64,000 nt of DNA from assembly GCA_032209605.1 (NCBI GenBank), contig JASFXZ010000040.1, forward strand, positions 2,604,001 to 2,668,000, read 5' to 3'. Origin of the DNA: Mactromeris polynyma (lineage: Eukaryota > Mollusca > Bivalvia > Venerida > Mactridae). This document shows positions 10,966-21,474 of this stretch, piece after piece (positions within the stretch are counted from its first letter, which is position 1; every line of letters starts with the position of its first letter). The position numbers were made by a program, and so were the translations under genes. Under the pieces are notes generated by a model. That model worked only from the letters and a program-made list of their open reading frames with translations. It was not told the origin of the DNA and did not search any database.

Positions 10966-11554
10966 TCACTCGAGGTCATCTGCCAGACAGCACAATCATA
11001 CAAGTAGTTCATTATACAATGTATAAACAATACACAACATGCATACAATGCATGTAAGTAGTTATTTAGCCGTTTAAATCGAGACAGAATATATATTTAT
11101 AATCCTTACACATGTACACTCAAATGTTTTACTAATTGGTCACTTCTTACATTGTTATATTTTTCAAAATAAATTCAATGAAAGTTATATCAAAGTAATT
11201 TGTGTTACTGCATCCTCACCTAAACCTCTATATTTTGGAACTCAAAATCCCAAAATATTGTACAAAATATCTGTTTATAAACATACCTATCAAAATTGTT
11301 ATATAGCATAATCTTGCGGTGACCAAATAGAGAAGTGTTTAAGTGTAGTTTTGGTTAATCTCTTTGGAAAGCCCTTGCATTCAAACAATGTCAAACTTTT
11401 CGGCCAGGTCTCGACTCATTTCTCGAGTATTTTGTCTGCGTGACATAGCACATGGTCAAATAAACTTTGTCTTTTGTATAATGCGCTCACAATATCATGA
11501 CATTTGTTGATATTCAATTAAAACATATATGTTGGTTACGGATAAAAAATCAGT

Positions 11555-11630
11555 TAGAGGAAATGGCTCAAACAAAGTCTATAATCAAGGGAGATCATTC
11601 TTGATATTTATCCCAGAAAGCTGCACATGG
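11555..11630. repeat. dispersed repeat segment, copy 2 of 2
   Basis: It matches 5705-5780 in the same orientation, with about 13 bases inserted between the first and second blocks. See the first copy for the shared blocks. Confidence 0.5.
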
Positions 11631-12851
11631 AAAATTTCGACAATCAAAACGTCGCCTTCATTGTGAAGATGCTGCCTACCTACATGGCCAGGTTTCACAT
11701 TCACGGAGATGTTCCCAATAATTCAATGTGTTAATAAACTACGTAGCACAATTTTACCTGCATATGTGGTTGTACTGATTTAAAAAATGCAGAAATCGTT
11801 CACTGTGTTCATGAATATATATAATGTGTTAATAAGTACTTAGAACTCTGACGTCACACAGCTTTGTCACCACAAAACCACTTAAGAAATATAGGGTTTG
11901 GTCTTCACTTAAAAGTAAGTGTTGTTTTAAATATAACAGTGCCGCATCAGTCATTGATCCGCATACACCCAACTTTCGTGTCACTGCGGTCGGACCAACA
12001 TCCCATAGAATTATAGAAGAAGAATGTCTTCAAACTGCGATAAATCAAAATCTGACAAAATTATCTTTCGAGTGCAAACAAAATTATGTTAGAGATCAAA
12101 TATTTCACTTTATGATGGTGTAAACATAATTTTGCTGTGATTTCAACTTCATTGTCCTTTTTGAGGTTTAAAAGATTACCATTTTTACTTTGAAATATGA
12201 AGGGGCTAAAACAATATCTCTGATTTAAATACTTTCCAATAGAGGTAGAAACTGTGTGCAGAGATATATTAGAGTTCAAAATGTGTACTGTCGAACGCAC
12301 TTTTTAGATTTAATGTTGGTGCTCCACCTTGCTGTCCTTTTTAACGATTTTTGTTAAGACTGCCAGTTTTTTCCTATAATTTTGAATACAATATATATTG
12401 CGGTGTACGCTTACCAGTCTCATAGACCATGGACATGCAACCTACAATATACCACAATAAATTAAAAAAACTCGATTTTTCTGTCTCGTTTACTTAAAAG
12501 AGTTGTAGTTCCACAATGATAAGAAGTTATTTAGATGGCTTAATCTGGCCCCAGTTTTACAGAAGCTTTCAACTGAGATCTCTCTAAAAGTCAAGTGTTT
12601 AAGAATGTATTACACAGACGATTTAAAGGTAGCCATCTTGTTGTACTAGTACTAATTTCAACACAAAGCATTCACGAGTAGCATTTTACAAGAAAAAGAA
12701 ATATTCGATGAGAAGAAAATCAACATATTTTAGGATATATAAGAATATATAACTGAAGTGATGTTGAAAAACGGTGAAAAGCAGTATTCAGTCAACTCCA
12801 TGTCGAAATTCAAGTTTCCGTTTATATTCCCTCTACGTTATAATTCGATTA

Positions 12852-15779
12852 ATGTCACAGTCGAACGAAACTGTTAGGAATATACCATACTCACTGTTAG
12901 TAGTATTACTTCTGTTTACAGGCACGTCTCTGCTGCTTATGTTATTAGCAGTCATCAAGTGTATTTCGGGGCTGTTGCCAATAAACGCGGAGATACAGGT
13001 GGCATCGATAGCATGTACTGTGTGCAAGTGCAATGATACAGTCGTCGATTGTTCTGACAGAGGTCTGACAAACGCAACCTTACCTAAGGACATTCCTACA
13101 GATACTAAAAGCCTCAACTTGTCTGGAAACCAACTTGGAAACTTAGGAGATAACATATTCGAAAATTTAACCAATCTTGAAATATTGATACTGTACAATT
13201 CTTCGATTACACAACTCTCCAACGGAACGTTTGACCGTCTGACGTATTTGAAACAGCTGGACATTTCCTATAATGAACCATTGTCTCTCACAAATGAGAC
13301 GACACCAGCAGCATTGTTCCTTCCACTGACTAGATTGAAACTCCTGAAAATGTATGGAAATGTTGGGACATATAATAATCGTTATGGCTATGTTGATACA
13401 CAATTGACTTCGCTAAGTAATCTTGAGGAACTGTGGATTGACGGGTTCACACAAAATCCTTTTGGAGAGGCATACATAAATTTAACTTCTTTGAAGACCC
13501 TACATATCTCAGGTGATAGTATTAATAAAAGTTGGCGTAGGTCGGAATTCTGTCAGATCAAAAACGTGTCAGTGAGATTTTTTGAAAATTTGTTGCATGT
13601 TCAAAATCTTAGCATTAGGTATTGTGGTATGAGGGAGATTCATAAGGAAGCCTTTGACAACTTACGAAGCCTGAAGTACCTCGACCTGTCTGGTAACCAG
13701 CACTTGGATTTAACACATGCTTTCGATAGCCTTTGCCACCTTAACAACTCAAAACTAGCAACACTAGTGATGAACAATTTGGGCTCTCACCAACCTGGCT
13801 CTTGTGGAGTGACTTTAACTGAAGACATGGCAAAATGTTTACAGAACATTCCATTGCAGGAACTGCATCTAGATTACAACCGAATGAATATCATCCACTT
13901 TCGTGCATTTCAAAATCTTCCGAAATCCCTCAAAAAGATTTCTGCCATCGGTAATGACCTTGAGCTTGGCTTCTACATTTTCGGAGCATTCAATTTAATT
14001 AACGTCACTTCAATTGATATTTCGTATCAGGGATACTTAAACGAAGTATCAATATGGCGTAAAGGGAGTCGGAAAGAAGATGATATCATTGACGTCACCA
14101 ATCCAGAATTGACAGCAATAATGGATACTTATGATTCAGACAATTGCAATGATATTGAAAGTGAAGAAGAATATATGCAAAGCACCGAAAAAAAGAACTC
14201 AGAGGCTTTGGGTGAAAACTATCATGGCATTTTTTCATTCTCTGAACATTTAAGATATATTTCAGGAAGTGATAAGGAACGTGTTGCGACAAAAAGCGAT
14301 GAAAACGGACCAAACAGAATTGTATGCCCTCAGTTTAATGCCGGAAATTATATACCACCAGTAACGATAACTGGATTCATTCCACAAAATTTAACGTATC
14401 TGGATATAAGCCACAGTAGACTTGCAAGTCCAATTTTCGAAATGTTTGTAAATGAATCAAATTCCCTAAAAACAATCAATGCAAGTAACTCAATGTTGTA
14501 TTGCTGGGATGGACCAATTCACGGTTTAACAAAATTAGAATATCTCGACTTATCGTACAACTTTTGTCAAAACATGTCCTCAATGGCATTTGAGGGGTTG
14601 ATTAGTTTGAAACACTTGGACATTGGCTATAATTTCCTGGGCGCTGCTATCAACAGGGACAAGGAGGGGAGAATCTTGGAACACCTCGTCAGTTTGCTGA
14701 CTCTTTTGTTACCTTACAACAGAATTTTTAAAATTCCCACAGTTTTCTTTAAGTCGCTGGTGAATTTAGAATGTCTCAGTTTGCGTGGAAATTTACTGGA
14801 AACATTCGACGTTGACATCCGTCATATGGCAAAACTTCAATATTTGAGGTTGGATGACAACCGTATTAAAACATTGTCCCAGCATACTCGAGACATGTTT
14901 GATGCTATGGCTATGAGACCAGATAGTAATAAGACACACAAAGGTTTATGTTTAAACTTGAAGGCCAATTCCATACTCTGTTATTGCAATGAAATGGATT
15001 TCATACAATGGGCATATAAAAATTATGCCAAGAAATGCAAGAATTCTTTATCTGTAAAACTATCTAAGTGTCAATTTGAAAACGATGAAGTTGCCAACTT
15101 GACAACTTATGAAGAATTTAGTGCCGTACTGGTAAGTTTAAAAGATTCCTGCAAATCATACACAGCACTTATCGCAGGCCTTAGTGTCATGTCGGCTATC
15201 ATAATCAATATCATAATAGCTGTTACGGTTCATAGGAACAGATGGCGCTTACAATACTGGTACTTCGTTGTCCTTAGGGGATATAGATGTAGGCGCAAAC
15301 AACTAAGTCGCCAAGGTTACAACGAATTCGGTGCTAATCCGGAATATAAATACGATGCTTATGTGGCGTCGTGTGATGATCAGGATGAATTCATTATTAA
15401 GTTAAGAGCCGAATTCATGAAACAATCTCTGCGTACTATCTGGCAAACAATCAACATCAGAGCCGGTATAATTTTAGCGAATGAAATTGGGAACAAAATA
15501 CATGAAAGTCGGGTGGTTGTTTTCGTATTCTCGGATGGGTGGTCCAAGGACTGTGGAATGGTCGCTGCTTTTCAGATGTGGCGACACGATATGACATCAA
15601 GAGATGTTCCACTGGCCATTGGAGTTAAACTTGGTGAATTGCATGAGGAAGACCTATGGAAAAGTCGTAAAATACTTGCAAATGTTTTCCTGGATTATCC
15701 TGGAGATGAGAACGAACACGATCAAAATGCGTTCTATGCAAAACTTGTACAAACTATCAAATCACATGACAATGCTTAA
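12852..15779 (+). CDS. Toll-like receptor: LRR ectodomain, one transmembrane segment, TIR domain
   Basis: This single-exon gene encodes 975 residues, a membrane receptor expected to sense microbial ligands and signal through TIR adaptors. ATG 12852 is the first in-frame ATG; upstream codons run back to a stop at 12765 without another ATG. Residues 10-40 are strongly hydrophobic, acting as a signal peptide or anchor. A cysteine-rich LRRNT-like segment starts at C55. Leucine-rich repeats run from about 85 to 690 and are interrupted near 425-480 by an acidic, low-complexity insert. One LRRCT cysteine cluster (about 699-768) precedes a transmembrane helix at 770-794 and a basic stop-transfer patch. 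The TIR domain begins at Y834 with box 1 YDAYVAS. Box 2 is degenerate: the usual RDxxPG is replaced by NIRAGI around R870, without the BB-loop proline. Box 3 has FY instead of FW. The single LRRCT places it with single-cysteine-cluster TLRs. The name is at family level only. Confidence 0.93.
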   Translation: MSQSNETVRNIPYSLLVVLLLFTGTSLLLMLLAVIKCISGLLPINAEIQVASIACTVCKCNDTVVDCSDRGLTNATLPKDIPTDTKSLNLSGNQLGNLGDNIFENLTNLEILILYNSSITQLSNGTFDRLTYLKQLDISYNEPLSLTNETTPAALFLPLTRLKLLKMYGNVGTYNNRYGYVDTQLTSLSNLEELWIDGFTQNPFGEAYINLTSLKTLHISGDSINKSWRRSEFCQIKNVSVRFFENLLHVQNLSIRYCGMREIHKEAFDNLRSLKYLDLSGNQHLDLTHAFDSLCHLNNSKLATLVMNNLGSHQPGSCGVTLTEDMAKCLQNIPLQELHLDYNRMNIIHFRAFQNLPKSLKKISAIGNDLELGFYIFGAFNLINVTSIDISYQGYLNEVSIWRKGSRKEDDIIDVTNPELTAIMDTYDSDNCNDIESEEEYMQSTEKKNSEALGENYHGIFSFSEHLRYISGSDKERVATKSDENGPNRIVCPQFNAGNYIPPVTITGFIPQNLTYLDISHSRLASPIFEMFVNESNSLKTINASNSMLYCWDGPIHGLTKLEYLDLSYNFCQNMSSMAFEGLISLKHLDIGYNFLGAAINRDKEGRILEHLVSLLTLLLPYNRIFKIPTVFFKSLVNLECLSLRGNLLETFDVDIRHMAKLQYLRLDDNRIKTLSQHTRDMFDAMAMRPDSNKTHKGLCLNLKANSILCYCNEMDFIQWAYKNYAKKCKNSLSVKLSKCQFENDEVANLTTYEEFSAVLVSLKDSCKSYTALIAGLSVMSAIIINIIIAVTVHRNRWRLQYWYFVVLRGYRCRRKQLSRQGYNEFGANPEYKYDAYVASCDDQDEFIIKLRAEFMKQSLRTIWQTINIRAGIILANEIGNKIHESRVVVFVFSDGWSKDCGMVAAFQMWRHDMTSRDVPLAIGVKLGELHEEDLWKSRKILANVFLDYPGDENEHDQNAFYAKLVQTIKSHDNA

Positions 15780-17395
15780 GCGGGTGTAAATAGAGATGAC
15801 AATACTAATAACACTATTTTTTCTTAAAAACTTTTGTTTTTTTAAAAAATATTGTCATTTTATGCTTTATACAATTCACAATCTTGTCGTTCATTTATTT
15901 ATCAATATGCTTTTTCATTATTATTATAATTATCATTAGAAGGGTTACATTTCTTTAAAGACCCCGTGTAAAATCACAGACGAACTGTGTTGAACCGTGT
16001 AACCATCTGTCTTTAACATTCTTCTCTGGCAACCCTTTCCTACCTTCAATGTTGACGACTTTTTACTGAAAGTCAAGTCAGTGTTGCCTAAACTGACGTT
16101 TCCAGTTCTGTACTTTTATTTGTATCTCTCACAGTCAACAATTAAGCAATAGTATCAGATGTGTAAATGTGTTATTTTACCTATTTCACAGATATTTAAA
16201 ACCGTACACGATATAAACGACTTCCTTCGTTTTCGTTATTGTTTTTATATTGATGTTTATCATGTGTGTAAAGCAAATTAAACTTCCGCTACTTCAAGAT
16301 CTATGTTATATACGTACTTTATCAGTACATTAAACTTACATTTTTCCAGTGGAATTTCAGATCTCTGTAACGACGCCAAAGTAAAACGGCAGCTCGTGTA
16401 ATGTAACGATAATTTACAAACAAAAATATTTTAATGATAAATGGAACTTTACGCATTCCATACATACTGACAATACTTTTGTTATGAAACATTGCATGTT
16501 ACAACATTATAACCAAGTGTGTTTTGTTACCCAAATTCCAAGGTTCTACTTACGTGTCATATTTACAACAGATGAAACTGAAAGGGTTCGACGATTCCTC
16601 GATCAAAATGGTGCACATTACAAACCCAGAGGGAATGTGACTATATTATCACATAGAATGTAGTTTACTAAAGAAAACATAACAGAACCGCTTGTCTACT
16701 TACATTTCAAGTTGTAAAGTTACATAGTTGTCAAGGGTATGAAATAGATATAAGCTTTTGTTAAATCGAGTCATCAAATTATGTTCAATAACTTTGTAAA
16801 AACACTATATTAACAGTAAGTTAAACACCAACATGAAACGTTTCATTGATAAGATATGCTAATATAGTATTATGTTCGTCAACAGTAGCGCATATATGCT
16901 CGGAAAAGTCACTTCCAATTGCTTTAGTGATGTCTTTATCATATTCTGTAGAAACGTTTTAGAATCTTCTTCACAAAACGCGTTGGGATTTGACTAAAAT
17001 CTGTGCATTGTAAATTAAAAACTGATTTTCATGTCGAAATTGTGAACATATCTATCTAGTTCAATTTTTTTTCAAATTTCATGCTACAAGTGAAGTTATT
17101 TTTCTTGTGATCAACAATTCTAGATTAGGGTTGATAAAAACAATTTCGTGACTTCACGATATACGGAAGTTTAAATAAGTTTAAACAATGTCGAGTGCAT
17201 AATAGCTTTTTGTGGTTTGTCGTTTTTAATGAATAAATAATAAATTTCCTGCTCAAATAAAATTCTTTCAAAAGTTCACCATTAGGAATGTCTTTGGAAA
17301 CGCAATGGTTAGAACTGTTTACAATGTAAATTCAGCATATTACATTATTTACACGTGAACAGGTACGCAAGAAACATAATGTAAGCACATTTATA
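15780..17395. other. TLR 3' flank and intergenic DNA
   Basis: No gene is seen. The 3' UTR should begin at 15780, but I see no clear canonical polyadenylation signal close to the stop codon. The rest is AT-rich and unremarkable. Confidence 0.45.
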
Positions 17396-17397
17396 TA

Positions 17398-17534
17398 CAG
17401 TTGGACCTCGTTTACTAGACAGCATTCTATCCGACTACTTGGAGTCATCCAAAATATCAGGCCCCGATGTATCTTCTTATTCTATTCGAAACCATGCATT
17501 ATTCGAAATAAATTTCGAATGAACGAGGTAAGAG
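17398..17534. mobile_element. pogo/Tigger-like MITE, copy 1
   Basis: It is 137 bp and flanked by TA at 17396-17397 and 17535-17536. The left end reads CAGTTGGACCTCGTTTA and the right end, complemented, reads CTCTTACCTCGTTCATT. These are imperfect terminal repeats of the CAGT-GACCTCGTT type. An internal block (ATATCAGGCCCCGATGTATC) is nearly repeated in the related element at 39168-39341, which confirms a dispersed family. It has no coding capacity. Confidence 0.65.
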
Positions 17535-17897
17535 TACATATTTACAGACATATTTACAGATTTAAAATATGAGTATTCTGGCATTTTAGTAATACAATTA
17601 TTGTTTATATGACCAGTGTGTTGATTCATAACAAAGCCATACGAATGTGTTACAATTAAATTATCACTGACGGATGCGCAATTATTTGTAGGGACAGTCG
17701 GACGTTGACAGTGCATCAGTTGTAATAGTCTTGGTGACAATAAAGCCGCGATGGCATTAGCATTTTAAACCTATTACTTAATATAACTTATGTGTGGATA
17801 AATTGTTAGTCTTACTTTTCTATAAATTACATGTTGTGATATGATTGACCAATGCATTTTCTCTTTTTCTTTCGGAGACCTTGACATCAAATAGAGT

Positions 17898-18078
17898 CAG
17901 TGTATTGGCTACGGCTCAGACAATGCCAGTGTTATGGTGGGACGTCACAACTCGGTGCCAGTGTATTGGCTACGGCTCAGACAATGCCAGTGTTATGGTG
18001 GGACGTCACAACTCGGTGCCAGTGTATTGGCTACGGCTCAGACAATGCCAGTGTTATAGTGGGACGTCACAACTCTGT
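17898..18078. repeat. 61-bp tandem repeat, three copies
   Basis: Three nearly identical 61-bp units begin at 17898, 17959 and 18020. Each contains GGGACGTCACAAC, a CRE-like half site. Open frames across it reflect the repeat only. Confidence 0.9.
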
Positions 18079-18532
18079 CCGGTGAGGAATTCATGAATGT
18101 CAACCTGAGGTTAATTATATTGGCTGTGCATGTTATATTGCCAACACATGCATACAATGTGGTATGAAGAAGCTACCTGTACCTATAGCAGAAACAATTT
18201 ATAAGCTAATTATGTTCTACAGAGAGATCCACTAGGATGTCCCCTCACATGCATCCCTTCACTTATGGACCTGTACATACCTCATCAAAATACATGTACT
18301 TGAAATATTCTTTTTCCCCAGTACAGTGATGTTATGGAACTACCTTTCACTACAATAACCAAACCAAATTTAGAGGTGTTCAAACAATTGTTGTGCTGCC
18401 CCCCCCCCCCCCCCCCCTAAACATTTAATTAACTGTTTTTATCTGTTTTTACTTTAAAACTTTATTCTTTTTCTTTGGCACTGATGCGCACCTGTCATTA
18501 ATACTGTTAAGGCAAGTACAGTTGTAAATATA
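18079..18532. other. intergenic DNA with a poly-C tract
   Basis: A run of 19 C lies at 18399-18417. Nothing else is recognisable. Confidence 0.6.
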
Positions 18533-18684
18533 TACTAAACAAAATAAGAAACTTCCGCTAAGTTTGCTCGAACATAGCTGGATGAAAACAAGTCGGGGGA
18601 TTCATTGTTATATATGCGTTTAAAGAGTGTTTCATTATGCATCGTTTGGTGCCAAGTGAGGTAGGGTTTAAAAACAAAAATAGC

Positions 18685-19814
18685 GCTTTAGAACGGGTAT
18701 GTCCACCTTTTGAGTTGACCACTGCAGTGCAACGCCGGCGCATATAATTGACTAAGGTGTTCATTTCTGCCTGTGGAATATTGTTCCATTTCTGAATGAG
18801 CGCTTGACGAAGTTCGTTGACGTTATCAGGTCGGTTGGGACGACGCCTCACTCGTCTGTCCAGAATATCAAAGACGTGCTGGACTCATAGCGGGCCAGTC
18901 ACCAATGAAATCAATGTTATGTGTTATAAGAAAATTTACAGTGGATCTAGCTGTATGAGATGTGGCATTATCATGCTAAAAATCGAGATGGTGGCGTTGT
19001 TATGGAACAGAGGAATGACGTGATGAGCGAGAATGTCATCGGTTCTGTTGAGCATTTAAATTGCCATTAATGACGACTAGTGGTGAACGATAACCATGGG
19101 CAATGGCTGCCCAAACCATGATAGAACCCCCACCCACGATCTAGTTTCAAGAACACAACAGTCAGCATAGCGTTCATTTCTCCTACGGTAGACACGCACC
19201 CGCCACCACCACGATGTAAACAAAATCTGGATTCACCCGAAAAAAGAACGGTATTCCAGCGTTGTTGTGTCCAACGAGTGTGTATTGTATAATTTTATTG
19301 ACCTGTCAAAATTTGCATATCGTCATGGTCAATGCACATGCCTTTATCAAAAGTGGCCCGATTACTTATTTATAGCGTGCATTAACCATGAAGATATGCA
19401 AATTTTGACAGGTCAATAAAATTATACAATACACGCGCCCAATTAAGACGATTTACACGATGACGTTGCGTTAAAACGCATCCAACGTGAGGACGTCGTC
19501 CGTGTAAACCGTTCTCCCGCATTCGATTACGAACAGTTTTCCCACTGATTCGGTTATTATGAAGCCCATGTGTGTAGTTTGGAATTGATTGCGCAAATGC
19601 GTGTTCATGATATAGCGGTCTTGACCACGCGTTGAAACACACGGACGTCCACGACGTGGCAAGTCGTCGGTGTGTCCTGTCGTTCTAAATCGTGCGCAAA
19701 GTTTCGTAACGCTCGACTAGAACTCCCAACATGCATTGCAACGTCTCCTGTCGCCATGCCAGCATCAAGCATGCCACTCGCACGTTCGCGTAAATTAATG
19801 GGTAATCTTGGCAT
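18685..19814 (-). pseudogene. Tc1-like transposase pseudogene (copy 1)
   Basis: Reading leftwards from ATG 19814 there is an N-terminal helix-turn-helix region (AGMATGDVAMHVGSS-type segment), then RRGRP, then a catalytic core with FSGESR-like remnants. A glutamine codon just before the second catalytic aspartate has become a stop (TAG). The segment that should carry the catalytic glutamate is deleted, since SPDLN-IEH is missing. A 145-bp MITE and several frameshifts interrupt it. The C-terminus keeps MRRRCTAVVNSKGGHTRS, typical of Tc1-like proteins. It was once a cut-and-paste transposase and cannot be functional now. Confidence 0.85.
19285..19429. mobile_element. 145-bp MITE inserted in Tc1 copy 1
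   Basis: Terminal inverted repeats of about 40 bp look nearly perfect, starting TTGTATAATTTTATTGACC. TA flanks both sides (19283-19284 and 19430-19431). The homologous position in Tc1 copy 2 reads uninterrupted with a single TA, so this is a clean insertion with TA target duplication, probably mobilised by a Tc1/mariner transposase. It has no coding capacity. Confidence 0.88.
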
Positions 19815-20396
19815 ACCACACGGGACATATTGAACAATTCATGCACGTGCAAATCGAGTTTCACGTTGTTTGCGATTAACAATGCAAACATAATCGCTAA
19901 AATTCATGAATCCTGATGACACAGGTCAAGGCTAATATTACCTATCTACTTTCTTTACACAATGATTTCTTTAACACAACAAACACTACGTGTACAAATT
20001 GGAAGTTTCTTTTTTTGTTCAGTGTATTATGTATACATGTATATAGATGGATAGATCTCCTTGCAGATGTGTACTACTACTTACAAAGCAGGTTATTTAC
20101 GTATAAGTTATGTTGGTTTCTTTTCGTGTACATATTGCAGTGATTTGCGACACAAGAAATACAATGTGCCCAAATCACTCAGTAAAAATCGAGGTGTTGG
20201 TGCCAGAACAAGCTATATCCATATCAATTTATTAAGGAGATGGTAGATTCTGGCGCTAACCCCTCGAAATGCTGTGTTATAACACATGTTTAGGCTAGAA
20301 AACTTAAAGTGCAACACAACACTAAGTACTTAAGATTTCATAAATATACTATTTAACTATTAAAGACTATTAAATTTGGAATTGGGATTTTTTTTC

Positions 20397-20666
20397 ATGT
20401 TCTTGTCTCGAAAGTCAGCTAAAACAATAGATGTAACTGCAACTGAGGTATTTTTAATTTATTGCAGATCCAAATGTAAAGAAGAATATGCTGAATTCCT
20501 ATCCTTCACTGAAGTAGAGCAAGCCAAAATCCTTAAAACTGTTCAACTAGATGGTTGTCTCCGGAGACGTTTACAACAGTGGCCAGCTTTAGCGTCATAC
20601 TTCAACATCCATATTGATGCTGAGAAATCTGGATCTGAATTAGAGCGCTTTATGCTACCAAACTGA
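20397..20666 (+). CDS. small hypothetical open frame or exon (89 codons)
   Basis: I do not recognise this. The frame begins at ATG 20397 and ends at TGA 20666. The part after a plausible splice acceptor (TTTATTGCAG near 20466) has protein-like composition, with a charged helical stretch and LRRRLQQWP. It could be a single terminal exon of an unseen gene or a fragment of a transposon gene. No partner exon was found nearby. Function unknown. Confidence 0.25.
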   Translation: MFLSRKSAKTIDVTATEVFLIYCRSKCKEEYAEFLSFTEVEQAKILKTVQLDGCLRRRLQQWPALASYFNIHIDAEKSGSELERFMLPN

Positions 20667-21474
20667 CAGAACCTTTATTTATATTTATTTATTTATAAAA
20701 CTATCTATTAAGTTTGTTGTTTTTCTATATTATTAAAAGAAAACAACATTTTATTTCTTGAAAATATTAGCTTACTTATGCTCATAAAACTATATATTAT
20801 AAGGTTATTGTTTTTCTGTATTATTAAAAAGACAGCATTATTTTCAATCAGACGAATCAATGCTTGGATGTGTTCATTCAGCAATAGCCCACCTATTGAG
20901 GACGTTTCTGGGGAAATTTGCCCTGACAAAAGTAATTGTTTCCACCGGCGTTGTTGCTATGGTAGAATTTAACAAACAAGATAACTAGCATCCAGGTGCT
21001 TGTTTTTTAGAGGTAGGAAAAGTAGTCCCTATCTTTTAGGTAAGCTAGAGCCTTCTGGTAGTGCTAGCTTCGTAAAACAAAGGGCGTTGGTACTGATTAG
21101 GTTCGAGTTTGATAATAGTACTTTTTTTCAATCTAACCACCGATAATAGTGATCAGCAGAAAATAACTGGCAGCGAGTGTTTAATTGTATTATTTAATGG
21201 TAAAACAGATATTCCCACACCACTTCTCGTCTTCTCCTTTCGTCATTTGAGGCTCAACCACAATGGGTCTTCAAACACCGCTGTCATCATTGAAATAAAT
21301 CAAGGAAAAAAGTGCTATTAAAACCAAGTCATGTATCAACAAGACAGTAAGATCATTGATGTGGAGAAGAAAAATGAAGCAGAAAGCAACAAGGGAAACT
21401 ACTGACATCGTTAAATATAAGAAGATCAAATCCATAACGCAAAAAAGCTGAAAGAGCCTCCTACTGGACTTATA
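20667..21474. other. intergenic DNA, no gene seen
   Basis: AT-rich sequence with open frames in both strands that overlap each other and carry no motif. The region 20700-20830 contains a diverged tandem duplication around CTATATTATTAAAA. Confidence 0.4.

Larger units (their letters stand above)
9773..12851. other. intergenic DNA upstream of the TLR-like gene
   Basis: AT-rich, with no supported gene; the antisense open frame at 12061-12300 has no motif. It holds a short hairpin (10945-10965) and the second copy of the 5705-type repeat. The TLR promoter should lie in the right-hand part, but I see no clear TATA box or initiator. Confidence 0.5.
18533..20026 (-). mobile_element. Tc1/mariner-like transposon, copy 1 (inactive), with a nested MITE
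   Basis: Terminal inverted repeats are visible: the left end reads TACTAAACAAAATAAGAAAC followed by TTCC, and the right end complemented reads TACACTGAACAAAAAAAGAA followed by ACTTCC. TA dinucleotides occur at the ends, as expected for this superfamily. The transposase remnant is on the minus strand. A 145-bp MITE sits inside it at 19285-19429. A related copy lies at 23717-27280. Confidence 0.85.

Noticed and set aside
12774..12851. 26-residue N-terminal extension of the TLR from GTG 12774
   Set aside because: GTG is not a credible eukaryotic start; the first in-frame ATG is 12852 and gives a good hydrophobic leader.
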